Shown here: positions 31,485-40,499 of the stretch, piece after piece
Layout of the letters: the number at the start of each line of letters is the position of its first letter
How positions within the stretch are numbered: position 1 is the stretch's first letter
DNA from: a virus
Virus record (IMG/VR): IMGVR_UViG_3300044732_002040
Coordinates: 1 to 64,000 of that record
Length of the DNA stretch: 64,000 nt
Strand: one strand, 5' to 3'
Made by a program: the position numbers and the translations under genes
The notes under the pieces: model-generated
Told to the model about the DNA's origin: nothing
Databases searched by the model: none
The model's input: the letters and a program-made list of their open reading frames with translations, nothing else

Positions 31485-33968
31485 ATGAAACCCATAGGAG
31501 AAAAAATTAGATTAATAATACAGGAATCATTTAGAGAGTCCGTTAGATTAGGTGGGAGTGATATTAGTCCAGACCATATAGTTTTAGCTCTTTTTTTTGA
31601 TAACAACAATAGTGTTACTGATGTTATAAGAAATATGGGTTTAGATGTTGACGAATTAACTTCAAAAGTCGAATCTTACATAAGATTAAAAATTAAAAAC
31701 CCGAAATATGAAATAAAATTACTACCTTTGAGTAAAAGTTCTAAATCTGTCTTAAACATAGCAGAACTGGAATCAGATAAATTAGGGGATAAACACATTG
31801 GGGAAGAACACCTAATGTTAGCAATTTTAAAAAATAGAGAACTTGATTGTACTAAAGTTTTGGAACATCAGGGTCTTGATTATAAAAGTTTTAAACAAAG
31901 ATTAATAGAAATAAAAAAACAAATTAACATGAGTGGAATTACAGACGATTACGATGAAATGGATGGTTTAAAAGGTAAGAAGGGCAGTACTAAATCCAAC
32001 ACACCTATTCTGGATAATTTTGGTAGAGATATTACCGATATTGCTGCAAAAGGTGGGATTGACCCAATTATTGGTAGAGACGATGAAGTTGAAAGAGTTG
32101 CTCAGGTATTGAGTAGAAGAAAGAAAAACAACCCAATCTTGATTGGTGAACCAGGTGTTGGTAAAACAGCGATTGTAGAAGGGTTAGCTCTAAAAATTGT
32201 TCAGAAAAAATGTCCTAGAATTTTGTTCAATACGAGAGTAGTATCCCTTGACATGGCTCTATTAGTTGCAGGTACTAAATACCGTGGCCAATTTGAGGAA
32301 CGTTTAAAAGGTATTATGCAAGAATTGGAAAAGGTTGATGACGTTATTCTTTTCATTGATGAAATCCATACTATGGTTGGTGCTGGTAACGCTTCTGGTT
32401 CTCTTGACGCATCAAACATCTTGAAGCCAGCTTTAGCACGTGGTGAAATTCAATGTATTGGGGCAACAACTCTTGATGAGTATCGTGAAAACTTTGAGAA
32501 AGACGGTGCATTAACTAGAAGATTCCAAACTGTAATGGTTGAACCACCATCTTCTGAGGAAACATTAATTATTCTTAAAAACATTAAGGATAAGTATGAG
32601 GACCACCACAAAGTAAGATATACTGATGAGGCAATTGAAGCTTGTGTTAAATTAGCTGATAGATATATCAGTGACCGTGAACAACCTGATAAAGCTATCG
32701 ATATCATGGATGAGGTAGGTGCTAGGTCACAAGTTCACGCAAAACCACCACAAGTTATTTTAGACTTAGAGAACAAGATTGTTGATATCGATAAGGCTAA
32801 AATTGATGTGGTTAAAGCTCAAAGATATGAAGAAGCTGCACGTCTTCGTGATGAAGAAAGAAAACTAAAAGAAAGTTTGGATATAGAGACAAGCGTTTGG
32901 ACTAGTAATCTCAATTCAGAAAGAAAAGAAATTACTGAAGAAGATGTTGCTAAAGTTGTTTCATTGATTACAGGTATTCCTGTGACTAAGGTTGGTCAGG
33001 ACGAGTTGATAAGACTCAAAAACATGTCCAAAGAAATAACAAGTAAGGTAATCGGTCAAGATTCTGCTGTTGAGCAAATCTCAAAAGCTATTCGTAGAAA
33101 TAGAATGGGGATTAAACAACAAGGAAAACCAATCGGTTCATTTATTTTCTTAGGACCAACTGGTGTAGGTAAAACTCACTTAGCTAAAATGTTGGCCAAA
33201 GAAATGTTTGGTACTGCAGATTCTATGATTAGAGTGGATATGTCTGAATACATGGAAAAACACGCAATCTCTAAATTAGTGGGAGCTCCTCCAGGGTATG
33301 TTGGTTATGAAGAAGGTGGTCAGTTGACTGAGAAAGTTAGAAGAAAACCTTATTCAGTTATCTTGTTAGATGAGATTGAGAAGGCACACCCTGATGTATT
33401 CAACATCCTACTCCAAGTATTGGATGAGGGTCACTTAACGGATGGTCTTGGTAGAAAAGTAGACTTTAAGAATACTTTAATTATCATGACATCTAACGTA
33501 GGGGCTAGAAAACTACAGGATTTTGGTACAGGTGTTGGTTTTGGTACAAAAGCTAAAATTGAAAACTTGGAAGATATCCGTAACAACGTAATCGAAGAGT
33601 CAGTTAAGAAAGCTTTTTCACCTGAATTTTTGAACCGTCTTGATGATATCATCATCTTCCAATCTTTAGGAAAAGAAGATATCAAGAATATTGTTGAGTT
33701 ACCTCTTAACGATTTAAGAGATAGAATGGCTGAAATGGGTTACAACATCAAGATTTCTACAAAAATGAGAGACCATTTAGTTGAAATTGGTTACGATGAG
33801 AAGTATGGAGCTAGACCTCTTAACAGAGCAATCCAAAAGTACGTTGAAGACCCTATCGCTGAAAGAATGATGGAGGGTGATGTCAAAGAAGGGGATACCA
33901 TTAAAATTGGTTATGCTAAAAATGACGTTACTGTTGAAATAATCAGTGGTACTGAAAGTAAGTCCTAA
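31485..33968 (+). CDS. clpC: ClpC-type AAA+ unfoldase
   Basis: An 827-residue, full-length HSP100 protein. It has an N-terminal Clp repeat domain (residues about 1-150), AAA-1 with GEPGVGKT at about 220 and FIDEIH at about 290, a UVR segment [20 protein letters not shown] at about 443-463, and AAA-2 with GPTGVGKT at about 557 and [15 protein letters not shown] at about 625. The loop [13 protein letters not shown] near 683 contains VGF, the tripeptide that docks ClpC on ClpP. No phage ClpP is seen here, so it may load the host protease. Both ATPase sites look intact. Host-type promoter and own terminator. Confidence 0.95.
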   Translation: MKPIGEKIRLIIQESFRESVRLGGSDISPDHIVLALFFDNNNSVTDVIRNMGLDVDELTSKVESYIRLKIKNPKYEIKLLPLSKSSKSVLNIAELESDKLGDKHIGEEHLMLAILKNRELDCTKVLEHQGLDYKSFKQRLIEIKKQINMSGITDDYDEMDGLKGKKGSTKSNTPILDNFGRDITDIAAKGGIDPIIGRDDEVERVAQVLSRRKKNNPILIGEPGVGKTAIVEGLALKIVQKKCPRILFNTRVVSLDMALLVAGTKYRGQFEERLKGIMQELEKVDDVILFIDEIHTMVGAGNASGSLDASNILKPALARGEIQCIGATTLDEYRENFEKDGALTRRFQTVMVEPPSSEETLIILKNIKDKYEDHHKVRYTDEAIEACVKLADRYISDREQPDKAIDIMDEVGARSQVHAKPPQVILDLENKIVDIDKAKIDVVKAQRYEEAARLRDEERKLKESLDIETSVWTSNLNSERKEITEEDVAKVVSLITGIPVTKVGQDELIRLKNMSKEITSKVIGQDSAVEQISKAIRRNRMGIKQQGKPIGSFIFLGPTGVGKTHLAKMLAKEMFGTADSMIRVDMSEYMEKHAISKLVGAPPGYVGYEEGGQLTEKVRRKPYSVILLDEIEKAHPDVFNILLQVLDEGHLTDGLGRKVDFKNTLIIMTSNVGARKLQDFGTGVGFGTKAKIENLEDIRNNVIEESVKKAFSPEFLNRLDDIIIFQSLGKEDIKNIVELPLNDLRDRMAEMGYNIKISTKMRDHLVEIGYDEKYGARPLNRAIQKYVEDPIAERMMEGDVKEGDTIKIGYAKNDVTVEIISGTESKS

Positions 33969-33973
33969 AAAAG

Positions 33974-34003
33974 AAAATCCCCCAAGTGATTGGGGGATTC
34001 TTT
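33974..34003. terminator. Bidirectional Rho-independent terminator
   Basis: AATCCCCCAA / TTGGGGGATT perfect stem with loop GTGA, between convergent ClpC and the 34007 gene, with A-run left and T-rich right. Confidence 0.9.
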
Positions 34004-34006
34004 ATT

Positions 34007-34402
34007 TTAACATACTATTTTTGAATTTACAAAACTGTCGGCTATTGTTACATATAAATCTTCGTATATGGGAACAATTAAGGAACAACCATCATCTAAA
34101 AAATCTATTTTAAATTCTGCTTTAAATGTTCCTGCCATATTAGTTTCATTTTTACTAAACTTATAACCAATATAATATTCTGTCACTCCACAAGCCTCAT
34201 TTTCTACTGGTATGATTAAAGCAGGTTTGTTGAATACTTTAAATTTACAAGTACTACAATCAACTTCCTTCATAGAAAAAGTAATCGCAGCATTCTCAAG
34301 ATTATCAAATATCTTTTTGTAATCATTACGACCATCATTAATTACCTTCATTTGTAAAATCGGTAATTCTGAATTTTTCTTTATGAAGAAATTTTGTGCC
34401 AT
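34007..34402 (-). CDS. Structural protein downstream of the fibre genes, possible baseplate/fibre adaptor
   Basis: A 131-residue protein. NLENAAITFSMKEVDCSTCK, then YYIGYKFSKNETNMAGTFKA and EFKIDF resembles the N-terminal beta-sandwich of baseplate upper (BppU-like) proteins, but only weakly. It contains five Cys. It is the last gene of the beta-helix fibre unit, so an adaptor or fibre-linked role fits. Confidence in the function is low. Confidence 0.4.
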   Translation of the reverse strand: MAQNFFIKKNSELPILQMKVINDGRNDYKKIFDNLENAAITFSMKEVDCSTCKFKVFNKPALIIPVENEACGVTEYYIGYKFSKNETNMAGTFKAEFKIDFLDDGCSLIVPIYEDLYVTIADSFVNSKIVC

Positions 34403-34418
34403 AAATAATTAAAATAAT

Positions 34419-34805
34419 TTAAGCAGGTTCTTGACCATTAATTATTGAAGTCCAATTATTTTTAGTGTCAGTTACTTTTTGAGTTATTCCTGGATTGTCC
34501 AATAGAATTTCCACCTCTTTAGCATAATCTTTTGTGGTGTCAATAGTTACGTTTGTTGTCGCTATAGCAGATGTAGGGTTATTTTCATCTCCAGCATTTA
34601 CTGTTATTGACAAAACAAAAGTTAATCTTTCTGCTATTGTTAACATATCTCCGTCTAATGTTACACCGTTAGGGACTTCATTAGTAAAACTATACGAATA
34701 AGGACCGTTAAAACCTTTTGTTATTACATCATCTAAAAAATATTCAGTATTTTGTTTTTCATAATTTGATGAAAGTATTTTTGTATTAAAATTTGCACTT
34801 GCCAT
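34419..34805 (-). CDS. Putative Ig-like fold virion protein
   Basis: A 128-residue protein. FNGPYSYSFTNEVPNGVTLD then GDMLTIAERLTFVLSITVNA resembles the putative-Ig/cadherin-like pattern (x-G-x-L-P-x-G-x-x-L-x-G-T) that is common in phage tail and adhesin proteins. The C-terminus is helical. It lies between the large beta-helix protein and the 34007 gene and probably belongs to the same fibre. Confidence 0.5.
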   Translation of the reverse strand: MASANFNTKILSSNYEKQNTEYFLDDVITKGFNGPYSYSFTNEVPNGVTLDGDMLTIAERLTFVLSITVNAGDENNPTSAIATTNVTIDTTKDYAKEVEILLDNPGITQKVTDTKNNWTSIINGQEPA

Positions 34806-34834
34806 TTTATTTTTATTTTTTAATTTTCTTATTA

Positions 34835-37800
34835 TTATGCGTCAATGTTTGTTATGTTTAACACATCTGAGTTATCGTAGTAAGATAATCTTAATGTACT
34901 ATCAGGTCTTTTGAATATTATACAGTTATAATCACCGTATACGTGAGTTGCCCCCGTTGTGAAATCTATACTATTTGGTGAGTAGTCTATTTGATTTATT
35001 TTGAAGTCATTCCCCACTGTGTTTTCGAAGAAACCGTTACCCACTGTGTTGTTGTTAAAGTCATCACCAATAGTGTTGGAATAGAAAAGAGAATCAATTT
35101 CATTCAATGTAAAGTTAATCCCAATATTATTACCCCCACTAGTTTGAGAACCGTCATCACCAAAGTAATTACCGATGTTGTTATTGTTAAATCCATTAGA
35201 AATAATGTTTTGTGTTCCACTACCAGCGTTACCAAAGAAATGACCAACCTTGTTATATTGGAAATCAGTACCAATTTCGTTAAACGCTGAGTAGTTACCC
35301 AAATTATTAGATATAAAGTTATCACCAATTTCAATTGGGAGTCCACCAATACCTGAGTTACCGACAAATAAATTCCCTATTGTATTATTGTTGTTGTTTG
35401 ACCCAAAAACGTTAAACCAAAAGACGTTTCCAATTTTATTATTGGTGAAGTTTAAGTTTAGTGCGTTAAATATTACATTATCACCAATCACGTTAAATTG
35501 GAATCCAGTGTTTATGATGTTTCCACCATCCCCATTTGAACCACCACCAACAGTAGGGTAGTTAGTGTCATTACCAAAGAAATTACCAATCTTATTGTAT
35601 TTAAAATCATCAAAAATAATATTTTGAACTGGTGAACCAGGACCCGAACCATCATTCCCAAAGTAGTTACCTATTTCATTACCTTCAAAACCATCAACTA
35701 CTGTATTTCCAACAAAGAAATTTTCAATATCGTTACCTGTAAATGTATTACCTATAGTATTATTTTCGAAGTTATTTTTTATTGAGTTAGTCTCAAAGTT
35801 ATCACCGATAATATTGTTGGTAAAGTAATTACCTATAACATTATCGTACATAAATTGTCCAATAGTATTATTTTCAAACACATCGTTTATTACATTACCA
35901 TGGTCGTCACTACCTCCGAAACCAAAATCATTTCCTATTGTGTTATTTTGAAACTCATTTCCTATTTTATTATATGCGAATCTTTCACCATTATTAGGCT
36001 CAGTATATATAGAGTTCCATGATGTACCACTTGGTGAAACTGAACTATCCCAACCAGGTTCAGCAAAAGAATTATAAATAGGGTCAGTACCACTTCTTGT
36101 TATTTCTACATCACCTGGAACAATGTAATCCACGTCAGTTCCACCATTAACTAAAGTGAATGCTATAACAGGACCTAAACTATTACCAGAAGAATCAATT
36201 TCTTCTCTTGTGTATTGAAATCCATTGTCGTTAGTTGACCATTGTGTAAATTTAATCTTGAAATATTGTGATGTTGATGTAACCTCCATCACAAGTTCTT
36301 TACCTAAAATTTTCCCAAAATCACCATTAAGTGAATTATAAAAAGTATCATATGTTCTTGTTGATACTGTTGATAAGTCGTTCCACCCAAATAAATCTAA
36401 ATTAGATGGGTTGTTATTATAAAAGTTTGTACCTATATCGTTGGTAAAAAATTCATTACTAATAATATTACCATTAAAATAATTTTTAGTTTCATTATTA
36501 TAAAAACTATCATTAACTGTATTATTATTAAAACCATTACCAATAAGATTGTGATTAAAATAACTACCAATTTGATTATTATTAAACCCATTAAGTATTG
36601 TGTTACCTTGAGAATCGCCATTAATAGTATTCTCTTGGTAGTTTGTACCAATTTGATTGTTTTGGAAATTTTGTCTTATGATATTTTCGTTAAAATTATT
36701 ACGAATATAATTTCTATAAAATTCAAAATTATCTAAGTTACCGAAGTCACCAATTACATTATCGTTAAAATTATCTAATATTTCATTTTTATAAAACCCA
36801 GAATAAATAAGATTGTTACTAAAACCATTACCAATAATGTTGTCTTCAAAATCAGTACCATTCTCATTCAATAATCGGTTATTATTAAAATCATTACCAA
36901 TATGGTTAGAGTATAAATTTGCATTTATTAAGTTACGATTAAAATAATGACCTATAATACAATCATCAATATCGTTTACTGATACGTTTTCATAACACCA
37001 ATCCCCCCAAACGTTATTTTGATTGTCGGTTCCAAATGTGTTGTTATAACAATAATCACCAAATTTATTACTTTCATATTGTCCTTCTAATAATACATTA
37101 TTTGCTAATATAAAAGTTCCAGAACCTAAATTTGTATAGTTATTAGCGTAATTACCTACATAATTATTTTTTGCGTATTCTTGATTAAGAGCATCTCCAA
37201 ATGTTGTGTATTCAATAAAATCAGATGTTTTAACATTTGTTCTTTTAAAGCTAAAATAACCATTACTATCATTAGTTTCTTCTATTGTTTTGTAAATTAC
37301 TGTACCTAGACCTACTGAACCTATTGTATCACCTGAAACTGACATTAATGTGTCACCAGAAATACTTACAATCTCGTAATAACTAGGGTCAGCATTAGGG
37401 ATATAAATAACATCACCAATAGTTAAACCAGTAAAAGATGTATCAATACCATTCACAGTACCACCACTAAGTAATTCGATTGTACCATTTATTCTTAAAC
37501 CTTCTCTTTGAGTAAATAATCTATATCTTTTAAATAAAATATTTCTATGGTCATAATCAGTTCTGTTATTGAACTCATCGATTCTTTCAGTAATTCTACC
37601 AAAAGTAACACCACTAGTAACCTCCGTTTGATTAAATGTCCAATCATATAATATTCTATCTTTAGGATAAGCTGGTTGATAAGCTATCTCACTGATTGTG
37701 TTTGCACTAGTAGCTAAAACTAAAATAGGCTCAACAGGACCTTGTTTGTAATTACCACTTGTAATAGGATTATTGTTATAATCAAAATCAGGCTGGTCAT

Positions 37801-38086
37801 AACAAGTTTTAAAATCTGTGATTAGATAAAAAGAACCTGAATCTAATGTACCACTCGTAATATGATTTACCAATCCTGAATAAGTTACACCATAAGTATT
37901 TGTACTACCTGTAATATCTTGGTCAAAGTTTATGATTGTACCGTCAGGGTTTAGTTTTTCAAAATAACCAGTAACAAGGTCAACACCAACAGAGTAAACA
38001 CCATTTTGTGGCGTTATTGTAGTAAAGTCAACACCATTAATATATTGCGTCTCAACGCCACCTTTTTTTAAAATTAATTTTCCCAT
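34835..38086 (-). CDS. Large beta-helix tail fibre with FxxNxIG repeats
   Basis: A 1083-residue protein. The N-terminal ~200 residues (MGKLILKKGGVETQYINGVD; TFNQTEVTSGVTFGRITERI) are shared with the fibre at 40500. From about residue 310 to 1030 it is a long series of short repeats of the form F-x-x-N-x-I-G-x-x-F (for example NTIGNTFTGNDIENFFVGNT), interrupted by one unique domain at about 560-680. This spacing fits a parallel beta-helix with an Asn ladder. The C-terminus ends RPDSTLRLSYYDNSDVLNIT, also shared. The ATG at 38086 is chosen; the one at 38113 puts the promoter motif in the coding frame (MIFINK). Confidence 0.7.
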   Translation of the reverse strand: MGKLILKKGGVETQYINGVDFTTITPQNGVYSVGVDLVTGYFEKLNPDGTIINFDQDITGSTNTYGVTYSGLVNHITSGTLDSGSFYLITDFKTCYDQPDFDYNNNPITSGNYKQGPVEPILVLATSANTISEIAYQPAYPKDRILYDWTFNQTEVTSGVTFGRITERIDEFNNRTDYDHRNILFKRYRLFTQREGLRINGTIELLSGGTVNGIDTSFTGLTIGDVIYIPNADPSYYEIVSISGDTLMSVSGDTIGSVGLGTVIYKTIEETNDSNGYFSFKRTNVKTSDFIEYTTFGDALNQEYAKNNYVGNYANNYTNLGSGTFILANNVLLEGQYESNKFGDYCYNNTFGTDNQNNVWGDWCYENVSVNDIDDCIIGHYFNRNLINANLYSNHIGNDFNNNRLLNENGTDFEDNIIGNGFSNNLIYSGFYKNEILDNFNDNVIGDFGNLDNFEFYRNYIRNNFNENIIRQNFQNNQIGTNYQENTINGDSQGNTILNGFNNNQIGSYFNHNLIGNGFNNNTVNDSFYNNETKNYFNGNIISNEFFTNDIGTNFYNNNPSNLDLFGWNDLSTVSTRTYDTFYNSLNGDFGKILGKELVMEVTSTSQYFKIKFTQWSTNDNGFQYTREEIDSSGNSLGPVIAFTLVNGGTDVDYIVPGDVEITRSGTDPIYNSFAEPGWDSSVSPSGTSWNSIYTEPNNGERFAYNKIGNEFQNNTIGNDFGFGGSDDHGNVINDVFENNTIGQFMYDNVIGNYFTNNIIGDNFETNSIKNNFENNTIGNTFTGNDIENFFVGNTVVDGFEGNEIGNYFGNDGSGPGSPVQNIIFDDFKYNKIGNFFGNDTNYPTVGGGSNGDGGNIINTGFQFNVIGDNVIFNALNLNFTNNKIGNVFWFNVFGSNNNNNTIGNLFVGNSGIGGLPIEIGDNFISNNLGNYSAFNEIGTDFQYNKVGHFFGNAGSGTQNIISNGFNNNNIGNYFGDDGSQTSGGNNIGINFTLNEIDSLFYSNTIGDDFNNNTVGNGFFENTVGNDFKINQIDYSPNSIDFTTGATHVYGDYNCIIFKRPDSTLRLSYYDNSDVLNITNIDA
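37581..37649. repeat. 69-bp identical tract shared with 42085-42153
   Basis: Every base from ATTCTTTCAGTAATTCTACC to CAATCATAT is identical to the same region of the paralogous fibre gene, while the flanks differ at about every tenth base. Confidence 0.88.
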
Positions 38087-38102
38087 TTTTTTGTTTTTAT
38101 TT

Positions 38103-38110
38103 ATAAATAT
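38103..38110 (-). promoter_or_regulatory. Candidate late promoter motif ATATTTAT
   Basis: GATATTTATAAAT on the minus strand, 16 bases before the chosen start at 38086; it lies inside the longer reading frame, deciding the start. Confidence 0.5.
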
Positions 38111-38139
38111 CACACTAAACCAATAGCATAATAATTATT

Positions 38140-38775
38140 TTAATTATTTTGTTGAAAGTATCTCCCAATCCTTTTACTTAATCTTACTCTTGGTTCATTT
38201 TCAGTTCTATTTAAAACCTCATAAGGCAAAACAAACCCAAAACTTAAAAGTATTCTTCTTGAATTAAATTCGTTTGTCCAATGTTTATAAAGAGACGCTT
38301 CAAACGCATAAAGGTCCGTTTTTTCAATATTAATTGATTCATCACCCACAAAAAAATCATAATTTTCAGACAACACAGATATATTACATTTGTAGTTAAT
38401 ATACCCATCAATTGACGCGTCGTAATGTGGATTTATTTTCCCACCCTTATCCATGTCAACTGCTTGTAAGAAAATGTTATCTTTTGGAAAATTAAACTCT
38501 TCTGATATCCTATCTATAATTTTATAAATAAAATCAGGTAAAGGTTCTTTTGAAACATCAGATATTGCTTGAAATTTTGTGATGTAGTTAGTTAAGGGGG
38601 TGTTAGATATGTCGAATATACAAGATTTACCATTAAGTGTTTTAGATAATTCTGTAAGATGATGATTACTACCATTACCATTGTGATTAACAGAATCAAG
38701 CCAAGTTACTATTTGGTCTACCACGTCTTTTGTGATAAATTTTTTTATTATCTTATATGTTTCCGTATTTCCCAA
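38140..38775 (-). CDS. 2-oxoglutarate/Fe(II)-dependent oxygenase
   Basis: A 211-residue protein of the 2OG-Fe(II) oxygenase fold. GGKINPHYDASIDGYINYKC holds the iron-binding H117-x-D119, SLYKHWTNEFNSRRILLSFG holds the distal His165 and the 2-oxoglutarate-binding Arg at 173 or 174. Such phage enzymes hydroxylate proteins or nucleotides. Here it is embedded in the fibre cluster, so modification of a fibre or host surface component is one possibility. Its start lies inside the end of the next gene. Confidence 0.78.
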   Translation of the reverse strand: MGNTETYKIIKKFITKDVVDQIVTWLDSVNHNGNGSNHHLTELSKTLNGKSCIFDISNTPLTNYITKFQAISDVSKEPLPDFIYKIIDRISEEFNFPKDNIFLQAVDMDKGGKINPHYDASIDGYINYKCNISVLSENYDFFVGDESINIEKTDLYAFEASLYKHWTNEFNSRRILLSFGFVLPYEVLNRTENEPRVRLSKRIGRYFQQNN

Positions 38776-39013
38776 TTTTTTTTAAGTTGTGCTTTTTCAA
38801 AAATTCTCTTGGGTTCATTGCCTCAATTATTGTTAATTCAGCAGAATCCATAAGTTGTTTTGCCTTTTCTTCGGTTACTGCCATAACACATAATTTATGT
38901 GTTGCTGGTAATTCTCCTGTTGGTGATAAATCTATTTTTAAGATATTATCATTTTTCATTTTTTCTCTTGCCTGTGAAACCTTAGATTCTTCACATAATA
39001 TACAGATTCTCAT
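38753..39013 (-). CDS. Small alpha/beta protein, unknown
   Basis: An 86-residue protein. RICILCEESKVSQAREKMKN, DLSPTGELPATHKLCVMAVT and EEKAKQLMDSAELTIIEAMN suggest a compact alpha/beta fold. No family recognised. It overlaps the oxygenase gene by 23 bases and is 1 base from the next gene, so it is coupled to both; it might be a partner or a fibre chaperone. Confidence 0.5.
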   Translation of the reverse strand: MRICILCEESKVSQAREKMKNDNILKIDLSPTGELPATHKLCVMAVTEEKAKQLMDSAELTIIEAMNPREFLKKHNLKKIGKYGNI

Positions 39014-39014
39014 A

Positions 39015-39257
39015 TTATTTATTTTTTAATAAATTAAGTAGTTCTTTTTTTTCTTCTCTTGACATTGGTTTACTCTTAAACATATTAACAACTTCGGTAA
39101 TTTCTTCAGAAGTATATGTGTTAAGTAATGTGGTTTTTGTTTCCTCACATTCTTTATATGTCATTTCATAAGCATCCTTTGAGTTATCAACCCAAACATC
39201 ATTTTCTAAAGATTGTAGAAACTTATTGTCACTTTTTCTTTTAATATATTTTATCAT
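39015..39257 (-). CDS. Small charged protein, unknown
   Basis: An 80-residue protein (MIKYIKRKSDNKFLQSLEND). The ATG at 39257 is used, since the first possible ATG at 39296 lies inside the preceding fibre gene. KFLQSLENDVWVDNSKDAYE followed by a helical C-terminus resembles small phage proteins found beside fibre genes. Function unknown. Confidence 0.45.
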   Translation of the reverse strand: MIKYIKRKSDNKFLQSLENDVWVDNSKDAYEMTYKECEETKTTLLNTYTSEEITEVVNMFKSKPMSREEKKELLNLLKNK

Positions 39258-39276
39258 TTTTTTAATTTTTATAAAG

Positions 39277-40497
39277 TTAGTTGTTGAAGACCTCAAACGT
39301 TAATGTTCCACTAGAACAGAATTGATATACTAAGTTGGTTGGCATTTCTAAATTTACAGAACCATCTCCAGCGTCAGAATATGTCCCCAAATAACTCATA
39401 TTTGGTTCAGAGTTTAAGTAAGTTATAAGTTCTGACATATCAGTTACGGTACCATTCCCGTAAAGTGTTTGAATGTAATTTCCATTACAAAACAAAGAAA
39501 TACTAGTAAAATTAATAGGAAATAATGATTCTACAGTTCCGTTTATTGAAACTGGTGTGGTATCTAAATCTTGTTTAATTTGAATCTCTACTGGAAAATA
39601 ATACAAATTATCAGCAACTGTGTCAAATATTTCCGTATCAACAACCGCAACAAAAATTATGTCATCTTTCTCGTTTACAAAACTTACAGGACCTATAAAA
39701 GTCTCTAATAAGTTAGGCTCAAGTCCAAAAAACGATATTGAATTTCCACCACCTAAAACAAATGTTGTGTTTCTATTAAAAGTATTATACAATGGTCCTG
39801 TGATTGAATTAAATCCTAAATAAACTCCTGCTCCAATCTCACCAGTAACCCACTCAATATCATAACCTAAATTATTTTCTAATACTTTCACCACTAAATT
39901 ACCGCTAGACACTAAAGTAGAACCGTTACTCCAATTTGTTGGTATTTCTCCTGTTGCAATGAAAACACATCCCGTTTGATTAGGATTAAAACCAGTAACT
40001 GTAATTGTTATATCATTTGTAGGCGTACTACCACTAAGATCAGTTCCTAATATTGTTATTGTGTCTCCCACAACATAATCAACTCCACTTGTTACAACGG
40101 TAATTGAATTATATGTCGTTCCACATATATAAACATCAAAAGATGCCCCACTACCCAAACCACTTGTTGTTCCTGTAAGACCGTTAAAGACTCCAGAACC
40201 ATTTGTTGCGGTACCAACATAATCAATATTAAGAATTCCTCCACTTGTTACATCGGCAATATTACTAAAATCATCATCACTAATATAATCAGTTATCGTG
40301 TAAGTCTCACCTATAATTAAACCATCATTAAAATCATTTAAGGTTGTACCGGTCTGAGAACCTAACTGAGTTAGTAGTGCTTTGTAAGTTGCTAAACCAC
40401 TTGTTGTTCCTGTAACATTTAAATTACCGTTTATAGTTACGTTACCTGATATAGTTTGATTTGCTACGTTATCTACAATATATTTTGTTTTTGCCAT
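39277..40497 (-). CDS. Tail fibre-type protein
   Basis: A 406-residue beta-rich protein. The N-terminus (NQTISGNVTINGNLNVTGTT) has the repeating short strand pattern of fibre shafts, then YKALLTQLGSQTG, a module also in the fibres at 42638 and 51194. The middle is Thr/Gly/Ser-rich (YVVGDTITILGTDLSGSTPT), and the C-terminus is a further beta domain. It directly follows the beta-helix fibre at 40500 (2-base gap), so they are made together. Confidence 0.62.
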   Translation of the reverse strand: MAKTKYIVDNVANQTISGNVTINGNLNVTGTTSGLATYKALLTQLGSQTGTTLNDFNDGLIIGETYTITDYISDDDFSNIADVTSGGILNIDYVGTATNGSGVFNGLTGTTSGLGSGASFDVYICGTTYNSITVVTSGVDYVVGDTITILGTDLSGSTPTNDITITVTGFNPNQTGCVFIATGEIPTNWSNGSTLVSSGNLVVKVLENNLGYDIEWVTGEIGAGVYLGFNSITGPLYNTFNRNTTFVLGGGNSISFFGLEPNLLETFIGPVSFVNEKDDIIFVAVVDTEIFDTVADNLYYFPVEIQIKQDLDTTPVSINGTVESLFPINFTSISLFCNGNYIQTLYGNGTVTDMSELITYLNSEPNMSYLGTYSDAGDGSVNLEMPTNLVYQFCSSGTLTFEVFNN

Positions 40498-40499
40498 TA

